In this document: positions 1 to 8,817 of the stretch, in pieces
Position numbering within the stretch: position 1 is the stretch's first letter
How the letters are laid out: each line of letters begins with the position of its first letter
Source of the DNA: BOG-908 sp964242595
Lineage (GTDB): Bacteria; Pseudomonadota; Alphaproteobacteria; Acetobacterales; Acetobacteraceae
Assembly: GCA_964242595.1 (NCBI GenBank)
Contig: CAXTBC010000001.1
Span: 54,711-118,710, forward strand
Length of the DNA stretch: 64,000 nucleotides
Direction: 5' to 3'
Position numbers and translations under genes: made by a program
Notes under the pieces: generated by a model
Databases searched by the model: none
Seen by the model: the letters and a program-made list of their open reading frames with translations, nothing else
Told to the model about the DNA's origin: nothing

Positions 1-514
1 CCTGCTTGGGCGTGCTGAGGCCGACCCAGACGATGTCCGGCCCTGCGGCGTTGATCTCGGCCACGATCGCTTCGTCCTCGGCCTCTGTCAGCGGCCGGTA
101 CGGCGGCGAGATCGCGCCGGCAATGCACACGCCGGGCGCCATCGCACGCACGCGGCTCTGCAACGCGGCGATGGCCGCCTCCGACCCGCCGTAGAAGAAA
201 TGGCGGTCCCCGCGCGCGGTCGACTCCTTGATGAAGTTCGGCATCAGTTCCGGACCGCAGACACGATCCGCCCTGTCATATCCGGCAAGCTTGAGAAGCC
301 AGACCAGGGGCATGCCGTCCGGCACCACCAGGCCGGCGTTGTTATGGATGGCCTGCAGCGCGGGTGACCGGCGGCTTTCCATCACGCCGTGCACACCGGT
401 GACGCAGACATAGGCCCGCACGCGCTGATCGATCCACGCCCTCAACTGGGCCAGAGCCTGCTCCATGTTCACGGCGCTGACGCCGATGCCCAGCACGTTG
501 ACTCTCGGCGTCAT
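1..514 (-). CDS. WecG/TagA/CpsF family glycosyltransferase, C-terminus cut by window edge
   Basis: The reading frame starts at the ATG at 514 (MTPRVNVLGIG) and stays open to base 1, so only about 171 N-terminal residues are present. It carries family hallmarks: an N-terminal LGIGVSAVNM, VVPDGMPLVW, an FYGGSEAAI glycine-rich stretch, and WVGLSTPKQ at the edge (the usual GLGSPKQE signature). Members transfer N-acetyl-mannosaminuronate-type or related sugars to a lipid-linked intermediate at the cytoplasmic membrane during polysaccharide synthesis. It lies just downstream of the epimerase gene on the same strand, with a gap of about 140 bp. The donor sugar cannot be read from the sequence. Confidence 0.85.
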   Translation of the reverse strand, partial: MTPRVNVLGIGVSAVNMEQALAQLRAWIDQRVRAYVCVTGVHGVMESRRSPALQAIHNNAGLVVPDGMPLVWLLKLAGYDRADRVCGPELMPNFIKESTARGDRHFFYGGSEAAIAALQSRVRAMAPGVCIAGAISPPYRPLTEAEDEAIVAEINAAGPDIVWVGLSTPKQ

Positions 515-657
515 GGCCTTCTCCTGATCAAGGGCAAGTGGCGCGTTGCAAGCAGGGCCGCATGTACCGCCTGCCGGGTTGCCGGTACCTTGACAACCCG
601 CCAGGGCGGGGCACGCCATTTGCTCCTTGCCGCGGCAAAGACGTGCTTTCTCGCCAA

Positions 658-1704
658 CTAGTCGGCGGCCATCTCGCGTTCCGCAGGCACGCCTGCCAGC
701 ATCGAATCGTAGATCCAGCGATAGGTGCGTTCCAACCCGCTGCGCAGCGAGATGGACGGCTGCCAGCCGAGCACCTCCCCGATCAGCGTGTTGTCGCTGT
801 TGCGGCCGCGGACGCCCTTGGGTGCGTCCAGCTTGTACTCGCGCCGGCAGGTAACCCCGGCGATGTCCTCGACGATGCTGACGAGCTGGTTGATCGATAC
901 CAGCTCGCTGCTCCCGATGTTGACGGGCTGGTCGACGTCGCTGGCCATCAGCTTCTGCGTACCTTGCACGCAATCGTCGATGTACATGAAGCTGCGGGTC
1001 TGTTGGCCGTCGCCCCAGATCTCGACCACGTGGCGGCCGGACAGCTTGGCCTCGATCACCTTGCGGCAGATGGCGGAAGGCGCCTTCTCGCGGCCGCCCT
1101 CGTAGGTGCCGTTCGGGCCGTACACGTTGTGGTAGCGCGCCGTGCGCGTCACCATGCCGTAATCCTCGGCGAAGTGCCGGCACATGCGTTCGCTGAACAG
1201 CTTCTCCCAGCCGTAGCCGTCTTCCGGCATCGCCGGGTAGGCGTCCGCCTCGCGCAAGGCGGTCACGGCAGCGTCGGTCTGCTTGTCGGCTGCGTACACG
1301 CAGGCCGAGGAGCTGAAGAAGTAGCGCGACACACCCTCGTCGCGCGCGGCGGCAAGCATGTTGGTGTTGATGAGGACCGAGAGCATGCACTCGGCCTTGT
1401 GCGTCTCGATGAACCCCATGCCGCCCATGTCCGCGGCAAGGTTGTAGACCTGCCGCGTATCTTCCACGACGGCGCGGCAGACGACCGGGTCGGACACGTC
1501 GCCCTGCCGGCTGTCCACGCCGTCGATCACCTGGTACCACTCGGACAACGGCTTGCGGTCCACTGCCCTGACGGCGTGTCCGGCGCGTGTGAGGTCGGCC
1601 ACCAGGTGCCCGCCGATGAACCCGCCACCGCCGGTGACCAGGATCAATCCTGTGTCGGACTTGTCATGGCCGGCGAGGGCGTCTTTCTTGTAGGACCCGA
1701 ACAT
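658..1704 (-). CDS. GDP-mannose 3,5-epimerase-like NAD-dependent epimerase/dehydratase
   Basis: 348 residues, extended SDR fold. The N-terminus has the nucleotide-binding TGGGGFIGG. AADMGGMGF and the catalytic YGWEK (Tyr-x-x-x-Lys) are the form typical of GDP-mannose 3,5-epimerases, which convert GDP-D-mannose to GDP-L-galactose or L-gulose. An ATG at 1725 is in frame, but the AGGAG ribosome binding site lies inside those first codons, so the ATG at 1704 (MFGSYKKD) is preferred. It sits between polysaccharide genes and probably supplies a nucleotide sugar for the exopolysaccharide. Another NDP-sugar epimerase or 4,6-dehydratase activity remains possible. Confidence 0.85.
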   Translation of the reverse strand: MFGSYKKDALAGHDKSDTGLILVTGGGGFIGGHLVADLTRAGHAVRAVDRKPLSEWYQVIDGVDSRQGDVSDPVVCRAVVEDTRQVYNLAADMGGMGFIETHKAECMLSVLINTNMLAAARDEGVSRYFFSSSACVYAADKQTDAAVTALREADAYPAMPEDGYGWEKLFSERMCRHFAEDYGMVTRTARYHNVYGPNGTYEGGREKAPSAICRKVIEAKLSGRHVVEIWGDGQQTRSFMYIDDCVQGTQKLMASDVDQPVNIGSSELVSINQLVSIVEDIAGVTCRREYKLDAPKGVRGRNSDNTLIGEVLGWQPSISLRSGLERTYRWIYDSMLAGVPAEREMAAD

Positions 1705-2086
1705 TGAAACACATCTCCTGAACACCGATCGCGTTGCGCGCTGCTACGCCGTCACGGCCTGTCGCTGCATCGCGCCGGGCCGCAGTGTCGCGGCGATCGT
1801 CCTTCTGTTGCACTGCGCAAACGGGGATCGTCCGAGGCATTCGGGTGGGCCTCTCGCGCCTGCCGGCGCAGCTGCTTGCCCCACCGGATTAACCCTTGCG
1901 GCGGCTCGAGATGCGCACCGGCGCGCGTCCATTCGTTGCGTTCGTTGGCCCTGCGCCGGTAAACGCGATGTCTGCGTATCGGGAGTAATGCCAGTGAAGC
2001 GGCGAGTACCTGCTGCGCTGCATGGTAACTCTCGCCAGACGGCTTGCATCCACACCGGCGATGCAGCCGCCTCTTGGGAGTGCACG
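1705..2086. other. Divergent intergenic region between two polysaccharide transcription units
   Basis: About 380 bases separate the epimerase (minus) from the glycosyltransferase (plus). Open frames run through it, but none has family features or a plausible ribosome binding site. It should hold divergent promoters. I could not pick out a convincing -35/-10 or operator. Confidence 0.5.
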
Positions 2087-3127
2087 ATGCGTATGGTTGC
2101 GGCGACGTCCGGCGATGCGCCAAACCCGATGATATCCGAGCGGGAGACATCCCTCGGCGGCCTGGCCCATCATCCTGTCGCGGCCAAGGGGCTCGCGGCG
2201 CTGATGCGCCAGGCGCCGCCGCTCGTCGTTGCCGGCCGCGACTCTGCAACCGTGCTGCCGGTTGCCGTGTACTGCCTGCTGCGGCGCCGGACGCGGCTGC
2301 TGGTCTGGGCCGAAACGGCGCCGCGGTCATGGCAGCTCGCGCGCCGCCTGGCGCTTTACATGGCCGACGCGGTCCTGGTGAACGGCGAGGCGGCCGAAGC
2401 GGCGGTCACCCGCGCCGGCAAGCCGGCGCGCGCGGTCTTCAACGTGCCAGGCCCCTACGCGATCGAAGGATTTCTGCACCAACCTGCTGGCCGCAGCGCC
2501 GAGGCTGCCCACCGCCTGGTCGTCTGCGGCGGGCTCAGCCCAGACAGCGACAGCATGCACATCCTGGCCAGCGCGGCGGCCTGGGCGGAGCGCAATCCTG
2601 CCCGGCTGGTGGAACTGTGCTGGGTGGGGGACGGCGACTTGCGCGGCGTGCTCGCCGCGCAATCCTTGCCTGACAACCTGGTGCAGCACTTTGCCGGCGC
2701 GCAGGACCTGGCGGGAACGGCCGCGGCGTTCCTGCGGTCGGGCGTGCTGGTCGCCGGCGCACCGGGCCGCGCAGACGTCGCGTGCCGGGCCGAGTTGCTG
2801 GCGCAGGCCATGGCGAGCGGGTTGGTCGTGCTGTTCGACAGGAGCTGTCCGGTAGCCAGCCGCCTGCTGCGGCACGGCCTGACCGGGGTGAGCTACCAGG
2901 CAGGCCTGCCCGACGGCCTGTGCGAGGCGCTGGGCGAGGTGATGGACATGCCTGAAGCGGCGCTGGAGCAGGTGCGTGGTGCTGCGCGCATGCACGTCCT
3001 GCCGATGAACCAAGCGGGGTTCGAGGAGCGCCTCGGGCGGGCCATGGAGAGCGTATTGCGCGACGCGGCTGAAAGCGGCCGTCCTGGGCGCAGCTTCCTC
3101 GCGCCACTCCTCCTGCAGGGACGGTGA
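2087..3127 (+). CDS. GT4-like glycosyltransferase (GT-B fold)
   Basis: 346 residues from the ATG at 2087 (MRMVAATSG), which has a TGGGAG ribosome binding site six bases upstream. The frame is open back to 1808 but the extra sequence looks non-coding. It reads as a GT-B transferase: a degenerate N-terminal Rossmann half (PPLVVAGRDSATVLPV, VLVNGEAAEAAV), then a C-terminal half with RLVVCGGLSPDSDS, ELCWVGDGDLRG and a donor-site-like region around LLAQAMASGLVVLFD. Its stop overlaps the GTG start of the next gene (GTGA), so the two are probably translationally coupled. Role in exopolysaccharide repeat-unit assembly is inferred from context; donor and acceptor are unknown. Sequence conservation is weak. 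Confidence 0.7.
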   Translation: MRMVAATSGDAPNPMISERETSLGGLAHHPVAAKGLAALMRQAPPLVVAGRDSATVLPVAVYCLLRRRTRLLVWAETAPRSWQLARRLALYMADAVLVNGEAAEAAVTRAGKPARAVFNVPGPYAIEGFLHQPAGRSAEAAHRLVVCGGLSPDSDSMHILASAAAWAERNPARLVELCWVGDGDLRGVLAAQSLPDNLVQHFAGAQDLAGTAAAFLRSGVLVAGAPGRADVACRAELLAQAMASGLVVLFDRSCPVASRLLRHGLTGVSYQAGLPDGLCEALGEVMDMPEAALEQVRGAARMHVLPMNQAGFEERLGRAMESVLRDAAESGRPGRSFLAPLLLQGR

Positions 3128-4644
3128 CGGCGGGCATGCGGGCTGCCGCCCGCATGGCGCGCGTGACAGCGGGCGCGGCACGGCTGCCGCCTGGCCCGGC
3201 CCGGCGGCGCGGCGCCGAGTGGCTGGAGGCCCAGGCGGACGCGCGGGCGCTCTCCTCGTCGCTCGACCCGCACCGCCTGGTCGCCGGGTTGCTCGTGGTG
3301 GTCGACGGCGCGGTGATCCTGGCGGCAGCAGGCCTCGCCTTCCTCCTGCGTTACGGCCCGGTCCCGCCGCCGCCGCAGATCGTCGGGGCGACGGGTCTGG
3401 CGCTGCTCATCATGACCAACACGCGGCCGGGCACGGCCGAAGACCCGCTGCTCGCCGAAGCGCTGCCCGCGCAACTGGTCCGCGTGCTGCGCCGCTGGGC
3501 ATTGACGATCGTGGCGTTGCTCGCGGCCGCCTACCTTACCAAGACGTCGGACAGCTACGCGCGCCTGTGGGCCACGGCCTGGTTCGCGATCGGCATGGCG
3601 GGCTTCAGCCTGGTGCGGCTGACCCTGGCGCGCCGCCTGCGCAGCTGGCGCCGCCAGGGGAGGCTGGCCCGCATGGTGGCCATCGTGGACCTCGACGGGA
3701 CCGGGCGGGTGCTGGCCCGCCGCCTGCAAAGCGAGTCGGTTGGGGAGATGCGCCTGCTCGGCGTGTTCGCGCCCGCGCCTGGCGCGGGCGCCACCGCCGC
3801 GTCGCGCACCTCCTGCATCGACGACCTGATCGCCCTGGCACAGCTGTTCCGGATCGACGACGTGCTGGTGACGGTATCCTGGCCCGGCCACCCGGCCACC
3901 CAAAGCGTGCTTCGCCGCCTGTCCACCCTGCCGACCACGGTGCGCCTGTGCCCGGTGCTGCCGCCCGCCGTGCCGGCCCCGCGCTGCCAGCCTGAACTGC
4001 TGCTGGGCAACCCTACGCTGGTCGTCTGCCGGCGACCGCTGCCAGGCTGGCACGTCGTCCTCAAGCGCGCGGAAGACCTATTGCTCGGCAGCTTGGTCCT
4101 GGTGATCCTCTTGCCGGTGATGCTGGCCGTGGCCGCCGCGGTGCGGCTCGACAGCCGCGGGCCTGCGCTGTTCCGGCAGCGACGGCTGGGCTTTAACAAC
4201 AATCCCATCACCGTCTACAAATTCCGCAGCATGACCCATACGCCGCAGCTCGACGACCCCAACGTGATCCAGGCCTCCCGCCAGGATTCGCGTGTCACGA
4301 GGGTCGGCAGGTTCATCCGCCGCACCAGCCTCGACGAGCTGCCGCAGCTGTTCAACGTCCTGCGCGGCGAGATGTCGCTCGTGGGACCCCGGCCGCACGC
4401 GATCGCGCACAACGTCCAGTATGCGGCGCTGATCGACGATTATCTCGGCCGTCACCGCGTCCAGCCCGGCATCACCGGGTGGGCCCAGGTGAACGGCCTG
4501 CGCGGCGAGACGGACACGCTGGAGAAGATGCAGAGGCGCGTCGAGTTCGACCTCGCGTATATCGAGCGGTGGTCCGTTGCGTTCGACCTGCGGATCATCG
4601 TCCAGACCGCGCTGGGCGTGCTGTTTCACCAATCCGCTTACTGA
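3124..4644 (+). CDS. WcaJ-type polyprenyl-phosphate sugar-phosphate transferase
   Basis: 506 residues, the normal length for the long (WcaJ/CpsE-like) branch. Hydrophobic segments occupy about the first 150 residues, a nucleotide-binding-like middle follows, and then the bacterial sugar transferase domain with KRAEDLLLGS, VYKFRSM, RFIRRTSLDELPQLFNV, MSLVGPRPHA and GITGWAQVNGLRGET. This family transfers hexose-1-phosphate to undecaprenyl phosphate and so starts the lipid-linked repeat unit. The GTG start at 3124 overlaps the previous stop by four bases; an ATG at 3136 is the alternative. Family G repeat follows about 60 bases after the stop. Confidence 0.93.
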   Translation: MTAGMRAAARMARVTAGAARLPPGPARRRGAEWLEAQADARALSSSLDPHRLVAGLLVVVDGAVILAAAGLAFLLRYGPVPPPPQIVGATGLALLIMTNTRPGTAEDPLLAEALPAQLVRVLRRWALTIVALLAAAYLTKTSDSYARLWATAWFAIGMAGFSLVRLTLARRLRSWRRQGRLARMVAIVDLDGTGRVLARRLQSESVGEMRLLGVFAPAPGAGATAASRTSCIDDLIALAQLFRIDDVLVTVSWPGHPATQSVLRRLSTLPTTVRLCPVLPPAVPAPRCQPELLLGNPTLVVCRRPLPGWHVVLKRAEDLLLGSLVLVILLPVMLAVAAAVRLDSRGPALFRQRRLGFNNNPITVYKFRSMTHTPQLDDPNVIQASRQDSRVTRVGRFIRRTSLDELPQLFNVLRGEMSLVGPRPHAIAHNVQYAALIDDYLGRHRVQPGITGWAQVNGLRGETDTLEKMQRRVEFDLAYIERWSVAFDLRIIVQTALGVLFHQSAY

Positions 4645-4705
4645 CGCCGGCGCGCCTGCACGGCGCGGGTCGGTAGAGCAGTCGCTGTAGGTTTGACCTT
4701 TAGGC

Positions 4706-4770
4706 AAGCATGGGGCTCTGCCCCAAACCCCGCTGGGGCCTCGAGGCCCCAGACCCCGTTTGTTTAGGAT
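4706..4770 (+). repeat. Family G GC-rich hairpin repeat, copy 1
   Basis: Contains GGGGCTCTGCCCC (a hairpin in itself), then CCCCGCTGGGGCCTCGAGGCCCCAG, a second strong stem, followed by AGACCCCG. Related copies lie near 46222, 52012, 52120, 58806 and 63895. It stands after the sugar transferase gene and before the convergent PIN gene, where it could stop transcription. Confidence 0.8.
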
Positions 4771-4861
4771 CTGTTACCATCAGGTTCGGCGGACCTGTCC
4801 TTGGCGGGGCCGTGGCCGCTGCTGGTTCGAGCGTGCGATGTCGGGGGCGGAGCCGCATGCT

Positions 4862-5359
4862 TCACGGTGTATCACTCACCTTGGCCAAGCTGGACGAGCA
4901 ATCACCCTTCTCGGAAAGCGTCCCGCCTCGCAGGCCAGGCTCGCCCTTGGCGGACACGCCAAACGGGTTGCAAACCACAAGGTTGTCGCCCAGCACGCGT
5001 CCGTCCTGTGCCATCCCCGACAGCAGTCGAGAGCAACCCGCCGTCAGCGCCGAGGCGGCGATTAGCGCGTCCTGCAACACCAGGGATTCTTGCTGAACGA
5101 GCTCCAGCGCCCTCTCGTAGGTGGAGAGCTTCACCGAAACCGGCTTGGGGCAAAGCACCAGGAAAATGGAAAGCGCCTCGTGGACGGCCGGCCAGCTCAG
5201 GCCGAGCTGGCCGTAGGCGATGGCGGTGAACTCGCTCAGCACCTGCACGCTCGTCACGCCGCCGGCCGTCAAACCGGCTACGGCGGCGGCGGATCGCCGG
5301 TCGTTCGGCGCCGTGGCGTAGAGCAGCACGCTGGTGTCGAGGAACGTGTCAGCCCTCAC
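4862..5359 (-). CDS. PIN-domain ribonuclease toxin (VapC-like)
   Basis: 165 residues. PIN features: FLDTSVLLY with Asp8, Glu43 in VLSEFTAIA, Asp97 in LQDALIAASA and a C-terminal GRVLGDNLVVCNPF, giving the usual acidic metal-binding set of an RNA-cleaving VapC-type toxin. It overlaps the AbrB-type gene upstream by 11 bases, the normal antitoxin-then-toxin order. The C-terminus runs about 30 residues beyond the PIN fold (after CNPFGVSAKG), longer than usual; this tail may be a read-through into flanking sequence. Confidence 0.85.
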   Translation of the reverse strand: MRADTFLDTSVLLYATAPNDRRSAAAVAGLTAGGVTSVQVLSEFTAIAYGQLGLSWPAVHEALSIFLVLCPKPVSVKLSTYERALELVQQESLVLQDALIAASALTAGCSRLLSGMAQDGRVLGDNLVVCNPFGVSAKGEPGLRGGTLSEKGDCSSSLAKVSDTP

Positions 5360-5585
5360 CGGGGCCGCTTTCCTTGCGGCTGAACTCCATGCCGGGCGGC
5401 AGAGTCCAATCCAGACGCGCCAACCGTTGCAACGCCTGGCCGCGTACCTGGCTGTTCACGATCCGCAGCTCCCGCTCGCCGCCGATCTCGAGCGAAACCT
5501 CATCACCTTCCCGCAGTCCGAGCTGTTCCACGATGGATACAGGGAGCCTGATCGCGAGACTGTTCCCCCATTTGCCAACTTGCAT
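5349..5585 (-). CDS. AbrB/MazE-type antitoxin (VapB-like)
   Basis: 78 residues. MQVGKWGNSLAIRLP followed by LGLREGDEVSLEI is a classic SpoVT/AbrB swapped-hairpin DNA-binding domain. The C-terminal about 30 residues (LDWTLPPGMEF) should wrap the PIN toxin encoded immediately downstream. Autoregulation of the pair is expected for the family. It sits between the exopolysaccharide sugar transferase gene and its LuxR-type regulator, so it may be an insertion into the locus. Confidence 0.85.
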   Translation of the reverse strand: MQVGKWGNSLAIRLPVSIVEQLGLREGDEVSLEIGGERELRIVNSQVRGQALQRLARLDWTLPPGMEFSRKESGPGEG

Positions 5586-6164
5586 CGCACGTCTCCGAAC
5601 CGGTGCGCATCCGGCACCTTTACCGATGTAGGGACACAGGCGCGTTGCGAGCTAGAAGCCAAAGGTCCTAACTCCAACGCATGTCTGGCCCGCGCGACTT
5701 TAGCGGTCCGTCGTTTCGCTTTGGTTGGCGAAGCCGCCCCGCGGCGCTCGAAGCCGAAGCTCAAGGCACCCTCGGCCCGCAAGTGATAGCATTTTCGATC
5801 AGAAACTTTTGGATTACTACTTGTTGAAGGACATTACAGACAGTCTTTTTTTTTGCCTTGCGCTCGCTTTTACCTTGGCCACCCACCCCTCTACTGCTAC
5901 TTACGATATCCTTCTACAAGCATTTTAACAAACGTGATTAATGCTTTGGCAGAATGGCGCGCTGCGACTTGCTGGGCTTATGCACGCCAGGGTTGGGTAT
6001 ATTTTGCACTTACCGCGTACACGCCAGCGTGAGCAGAGCCGTTTCGTAATCATGGCTGTCGCCACCGTCATTCTTTTCAACTTGTGGTTGGTGGCAAGTC
6101 GCTGCCGTTATGTCGTCATTGCCGGCACGCGAAATACTTCCTGATAGCACAGGGACTCAACAGT
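5586..6164. other. Divergent intergenic region, no gene recognised
   Basis: About 580 bases between the antitoxin (minus) and the LuxR-type regulator (plus). The second half (about 5790-6000) is clearly more AT-rich than the surroundings, including a run of eight or more T at about 5848, and is the likely place for the regulator promoter. Short open frames here show no family features. Confidence 0.5.
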
Positions 6165-7193
6165 ATGGATCTGGACCATGATCCGGACGGCTTTTCGAGG
6201 GACGCCGGCGATCCTCGGGCCGACCGCCACACAATCGTTGTTGTAGACACATGCACACTGTTCCGCGAGGGGCTGGTCGGCATACTTCAGGCATCCTGCT
6301 TCGATGTTCTGACCGCCGCGGGCAACATCGCCGACGCCCTGGCGCATGTCGATCAATGCCGACCGCGTGAGATAGACCTGCTCATCTGCAGCCTGGACCC
6401 GCAACGCGGCATCGAATCCCAGCTGGCGGCAATCCGGGCCATGCGGAGCCGCAGCGCCAGAACGAAGATGGTTCTGCTGATGCCAAGCTGCACGGCTGAA
6501 GACCTGCTTGCAGCGTTGGTGTGCGGTGTGGATGGCGTCGTTCTCAAGGACATCTCGGGCGAGAAGCTGATCGCCGTGCTCGATTTGATCATTCACGGCC
6601 AGCACGTGTTGCCGGTGAGCGTTGCGTGGCAGGTGTTCCGGGAGCTGCGGCCCGCTTTGGCCGAGGCGGAACAGCGGCAGGGAATTGCACCGGCAAGGTC
6701 CGAGACGTCCGAGTCACGCCTTGCGGGGCTGGCGCCCGAGCACCTCGCGTCTGAAGCTGCCCAGGCATTGGCGTTGCCCAGCGTGTTTGAGTCGGCCGAC
6801 GCAGCCGGCCTGCGCGAGCGTGCACAGCACAAGACGACGCGCGGGCTCGGCCTGTCCGAGCGTGAGACGCAGATCCTGCAATGTCTCATCGAGGGCTACG
6901 CCAACAAGCTGATCGCACGGCGCCTCGACATCGCCGAGGCAACCGTGAAGGTTCACATCAAGGGCCTGCTGCGGAAGATCAACGTCAGCAACCGCACGCA
7001 GGCCGCAATCTGGGCGCTCAACCAGAGCTTCACGGCGCAGCAGACACATGCCGTCCAGCCCGGCGAACACGACAGGAAGCCTGGCAACGCCTTTGCCCAC
7101 CGAGTGATGGTCCCGGACGACCCGTTGCTGTCCGACGTCGTGGCCGTGCTCTCGCCGGTCACCAACGACCTCGCGACGCTTACCCACGCCTGA
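6165..7193 (+). CDS. LuxR-type regulator with degenerate receiver domain
   Basis: 342 residues from the ATG at 6165 (AGGG ten bases upstream). The N-terminal domain looks like a response-regulator receiver: VVVDTCTLFREGL and the conserved Lys128 in GVVLKDIS. The place where the phosphorylated Asp should sit (DLLICSLDP, residues 71-79) has Ser76, and the acidic pair near residue 28 is reduced to one Asp. A typical LuxR helix-turn-helix follows (about 255-310: LSERETQILQCL, IARRLDIAEATVKVHIKGLL). The next gene, 21 bases on, is the Wza-like exporter, so it probably regulates exopolysaccharide export. It may be controlled by something other than phosphorylation. Confidence 0.88.
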   Translation: MDLDHDPDGFSRDAGDPRADRHTIVVVDTCTLFREGLVGILQASCFDVLTAAGNIADALAHVDQCRPREIDLLICSLDPQRGIESQLAAIRAMRSRSARTKMVLLMPSCTAEDLLAALVCGVDGVVLKDISGEKLIAVLDLIIHGQHVLPVSVAWQVFRELRPALAEAEQRQGIAPARSETSESRLAGLAPEHLASEAAQALALPSVFESADAAGLRERAQHKTTRGLGLSERETQILQCLIEGYANKLIARRLDIAEATVKVHIKGLLRKINVSNRTQAAIWALNQSFTAQQTHAVQPGEHDRKPGNAFAHRVMVPDDPLLSDVVAVLSPVTNDLATLTHA

Positions 7194-7214
7194 TCCGCCT
7201 TGCTGGAGATCGTC

Positions 7215-8420
7215 ATGCAGCGTGTCAGACTGATCAGCCTGTTGCTGTCCACCACGCTCGGGGGCTGCTCCTCGTTCTTCTCGCAGAGCGGCCCCAGCCG
7301 TTCGGCCGTGATCGACCGTGCCACCCCGTCTGTCGGACAGCCGGCCCAGGCGCTCAGCTACGCCCTGGTGCCGCTGGACGCCGGCGTCGTCTCCGGCCTC
7401 GGCGAGGACGATCCGGTGCCGCGCTTCTCGGCCGCGCTGACCGGCGGCGCGGCGTCCACAGGCGAGCTCGGGACCGGCGACACCGTCGCGCTCACCGTCT
7501 TCGAATCAGGCGCCGGCGGGCTGTTCATCCCGAGCGAGCCGAGCACCCGCAACGGCAACTACGTCGCGCTGCCGCCCCAGCAGATCGACAGCAGCGGCGA
7601 CATTTCCGTGCCCTTCGCCGGCAGGATCCATGCGGTCGGGCTGTCCACGTCGGCCGTGGAGCGGGAGATCGACCGCCGCCTTGCCGGCCGCGCGCTGAAC
7701 CCGCAGGTCATCGTGACGGTCACCGACAGGCGAGCCGGCGCCATAAGCATCACCGGCGAGGTCGGCAACGCGGCGCGCTTCTCGCTCGAACCCGGCGGCG
7801 AGACGGTCCTGGGCGCCATCGCACGCGCCGGCGGCCCACGCTTCCCGGCCTACGAAACGACCGTGACCGTGCAGCGCGGCGGCCGGACGGAACGGGCGCT
7901 GCTGGCCGAGGTGATGTCCGACCCGCAGCAGAACGTGGCGTTGCAGCCGGGCGACGGCATCTATCTCGGCCACACACCCCGCTACTTCCTGGCGTTCGGT
8001 GCCACCGGCCCTGGTCAGTCGATCGGCCTGGTCAACCGCCGCTTCACGTTCGACGATACGCATCTGAGCCTGGCCGACGCGCTGGCCAAGGCAGGCGGCC
8101 TGGAAGACGACCGCGCCAACGCACAGGCCATCTTCGTCTACCGGTTCGAGCCGTCCTCCCAGAAGGATGCCACCGACGAGTCCGGAAGGCCTGTCGTGCG
8201 GCCGGCAAGCTTCAACGTGCCTGCTGCGGCAGCAACTCCGACCGTCTACCTGCTCAATTTGACCAACCCGGCGGGCTACTTCTACGCCAACAAGTTCCGT
8301 ATACATAACGAAGACACGTTGTTCGTCTCGAACTCGCCTTCCACCGACTTGTCCAAGTTCCTGTCCCTGGTGCTGCCGGCAGCGTACTCTGCATCCGGCT
8401 TCCGGGCTGGTTTCAATTAA
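7215..8420 (+). CDS. Polysaccharide export outer membrane lipoprotein (Wza/GumB-like)
   Basis: 401 residues from the ATG at 7215 (CTGGAG six bases upstream). A signal peptide ends in LGGC, giving lipid-modified Cys18. The poly-export domain follows, with LGTGDTVALTVFE, GDISVPFAGRIHAVGLS and LNPQVIVTV. Then come SLBB-like soluble ligand-binding segments (SITGEVGNAARF, LGAIARAGG, LQPGDGIYLG). The family forms the periplasm-to-surface channel for capsule or exopolysaccharide. It is downstream of the LuxR-type regulator with a 21-base gap, probably one transcript. Confidence 0.92.
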   Translation: MQRVRLISLLLSTTLGGCSSFFSQSGPSRSAVIDRATPSVGQPAQALSYALVPLDAGVVSGLGEDDPVPRFSAALTGGAASTGELGTGDTVALTVFESGAGGLFIPSEPSTRNGNYVALPPQQIDSSGDISVPFAGRIHAVGLSTSAVEREIDRRLAGRALNPQVIVTVTDRRAGAISITGEVGNAARFSLEPGGETVLGAIARAGGPRFPAYETTVTVQRGGRTERALLAEVMSDPQQNVALQPGDGIYLGHTPRYFLAFGATGPGQSIGLVNRRFTFDDTHLSLADALAKAGGLEDDRANAQAIFVYRFEPSSQKDATDESGRPVVRPASFNVPAAAATPTVYLLNLTNPAGYFYANKFRIHNEDTLFVSNSPSTDLSKFLSLVLPAAYSASGFRAGFN

Positions 8421-8444
8421 GACATCTTTCGACCGCGCGGTGCC

Positions 8445-8744
8445 GTGCTGCGCACAGAGTTCGCCCGCCCGGTGCCTGTCGAACGCCTGGCCGCGGTGGC
8501 CGGGATGAGCCCGTCCTCCTTTCACCGCCACTGCCTGGCCGTCACCTCGCTGTCGCCCCTGCAGTTCCGGAAGCAGCCCCGCCTGAGCGAGGCGCGGCGG
8601 CTGATGATGGCCGAAGGGGCCAGCGCCAGCAGCGCCGCCTTCGCGGTAGGCTACGAGAGCGTGCCGCAATTCACCCGCGAGTACGGCCGGATGTTCGGGC
8701 TGCCGCCGGTGCGGGATGCCGGGACGGCACGGGCTGCGGCGTAA
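8445..8744 (+). pseudogene. AraC-family regulator remnant (C-terminal DNA-binding part only)
   Basis: A 99-residue frame from a GTG 24 bases after the exporter stop. It contains VERLAAVAGMSPSSFHRHC, SEARRLMM and AFAVGYESVPQFTREYGRMFG, the two helix-turn-helix motifs of an AraC/XylS domain. Full-length members are about 300 residues with an N-terminal sensor domain, and none is encoded upstream because the exporter gene is directly adjacent. It is most likely the leftover of a truncated gene; expression as a small stand-alone DNA-binding protein cannot be excluded. A family A repeat starts at its stop codon. Confidence 0.7.
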
Positions 8745-8795
8745 AAGAAAGGCCTTCTTTTTCGAAACAGAAGCAAAAAGCTTTTGTTCGTTTTG
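8744..8795 (+). repeat. Family A AT-rich hairpin repeat, copy 1
   Basis: AAAGGCCTTCTTTTTCGAAACAGAAGCAAAAAGCTTTTG: an imperfect AT-rich stem with a following AAAAGCTTTT palindrome, starting exactly at the AraC-remnant stop. Sequence of this kind recurs at gene ends near 9506, 47303, 49836, 60863 and, inverted, 61741. Confidence 0.8.
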
Positions 8796-8817
8796 GCGCG
8801 GCTCTCTCCGGAAACAC

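Noticed and set aside
5456..5782. Minus-strand frame of 108 codons overlapping the antitoxin
   Set aside because: Overlaps the AbrB-type gene in another frame, with no motif.
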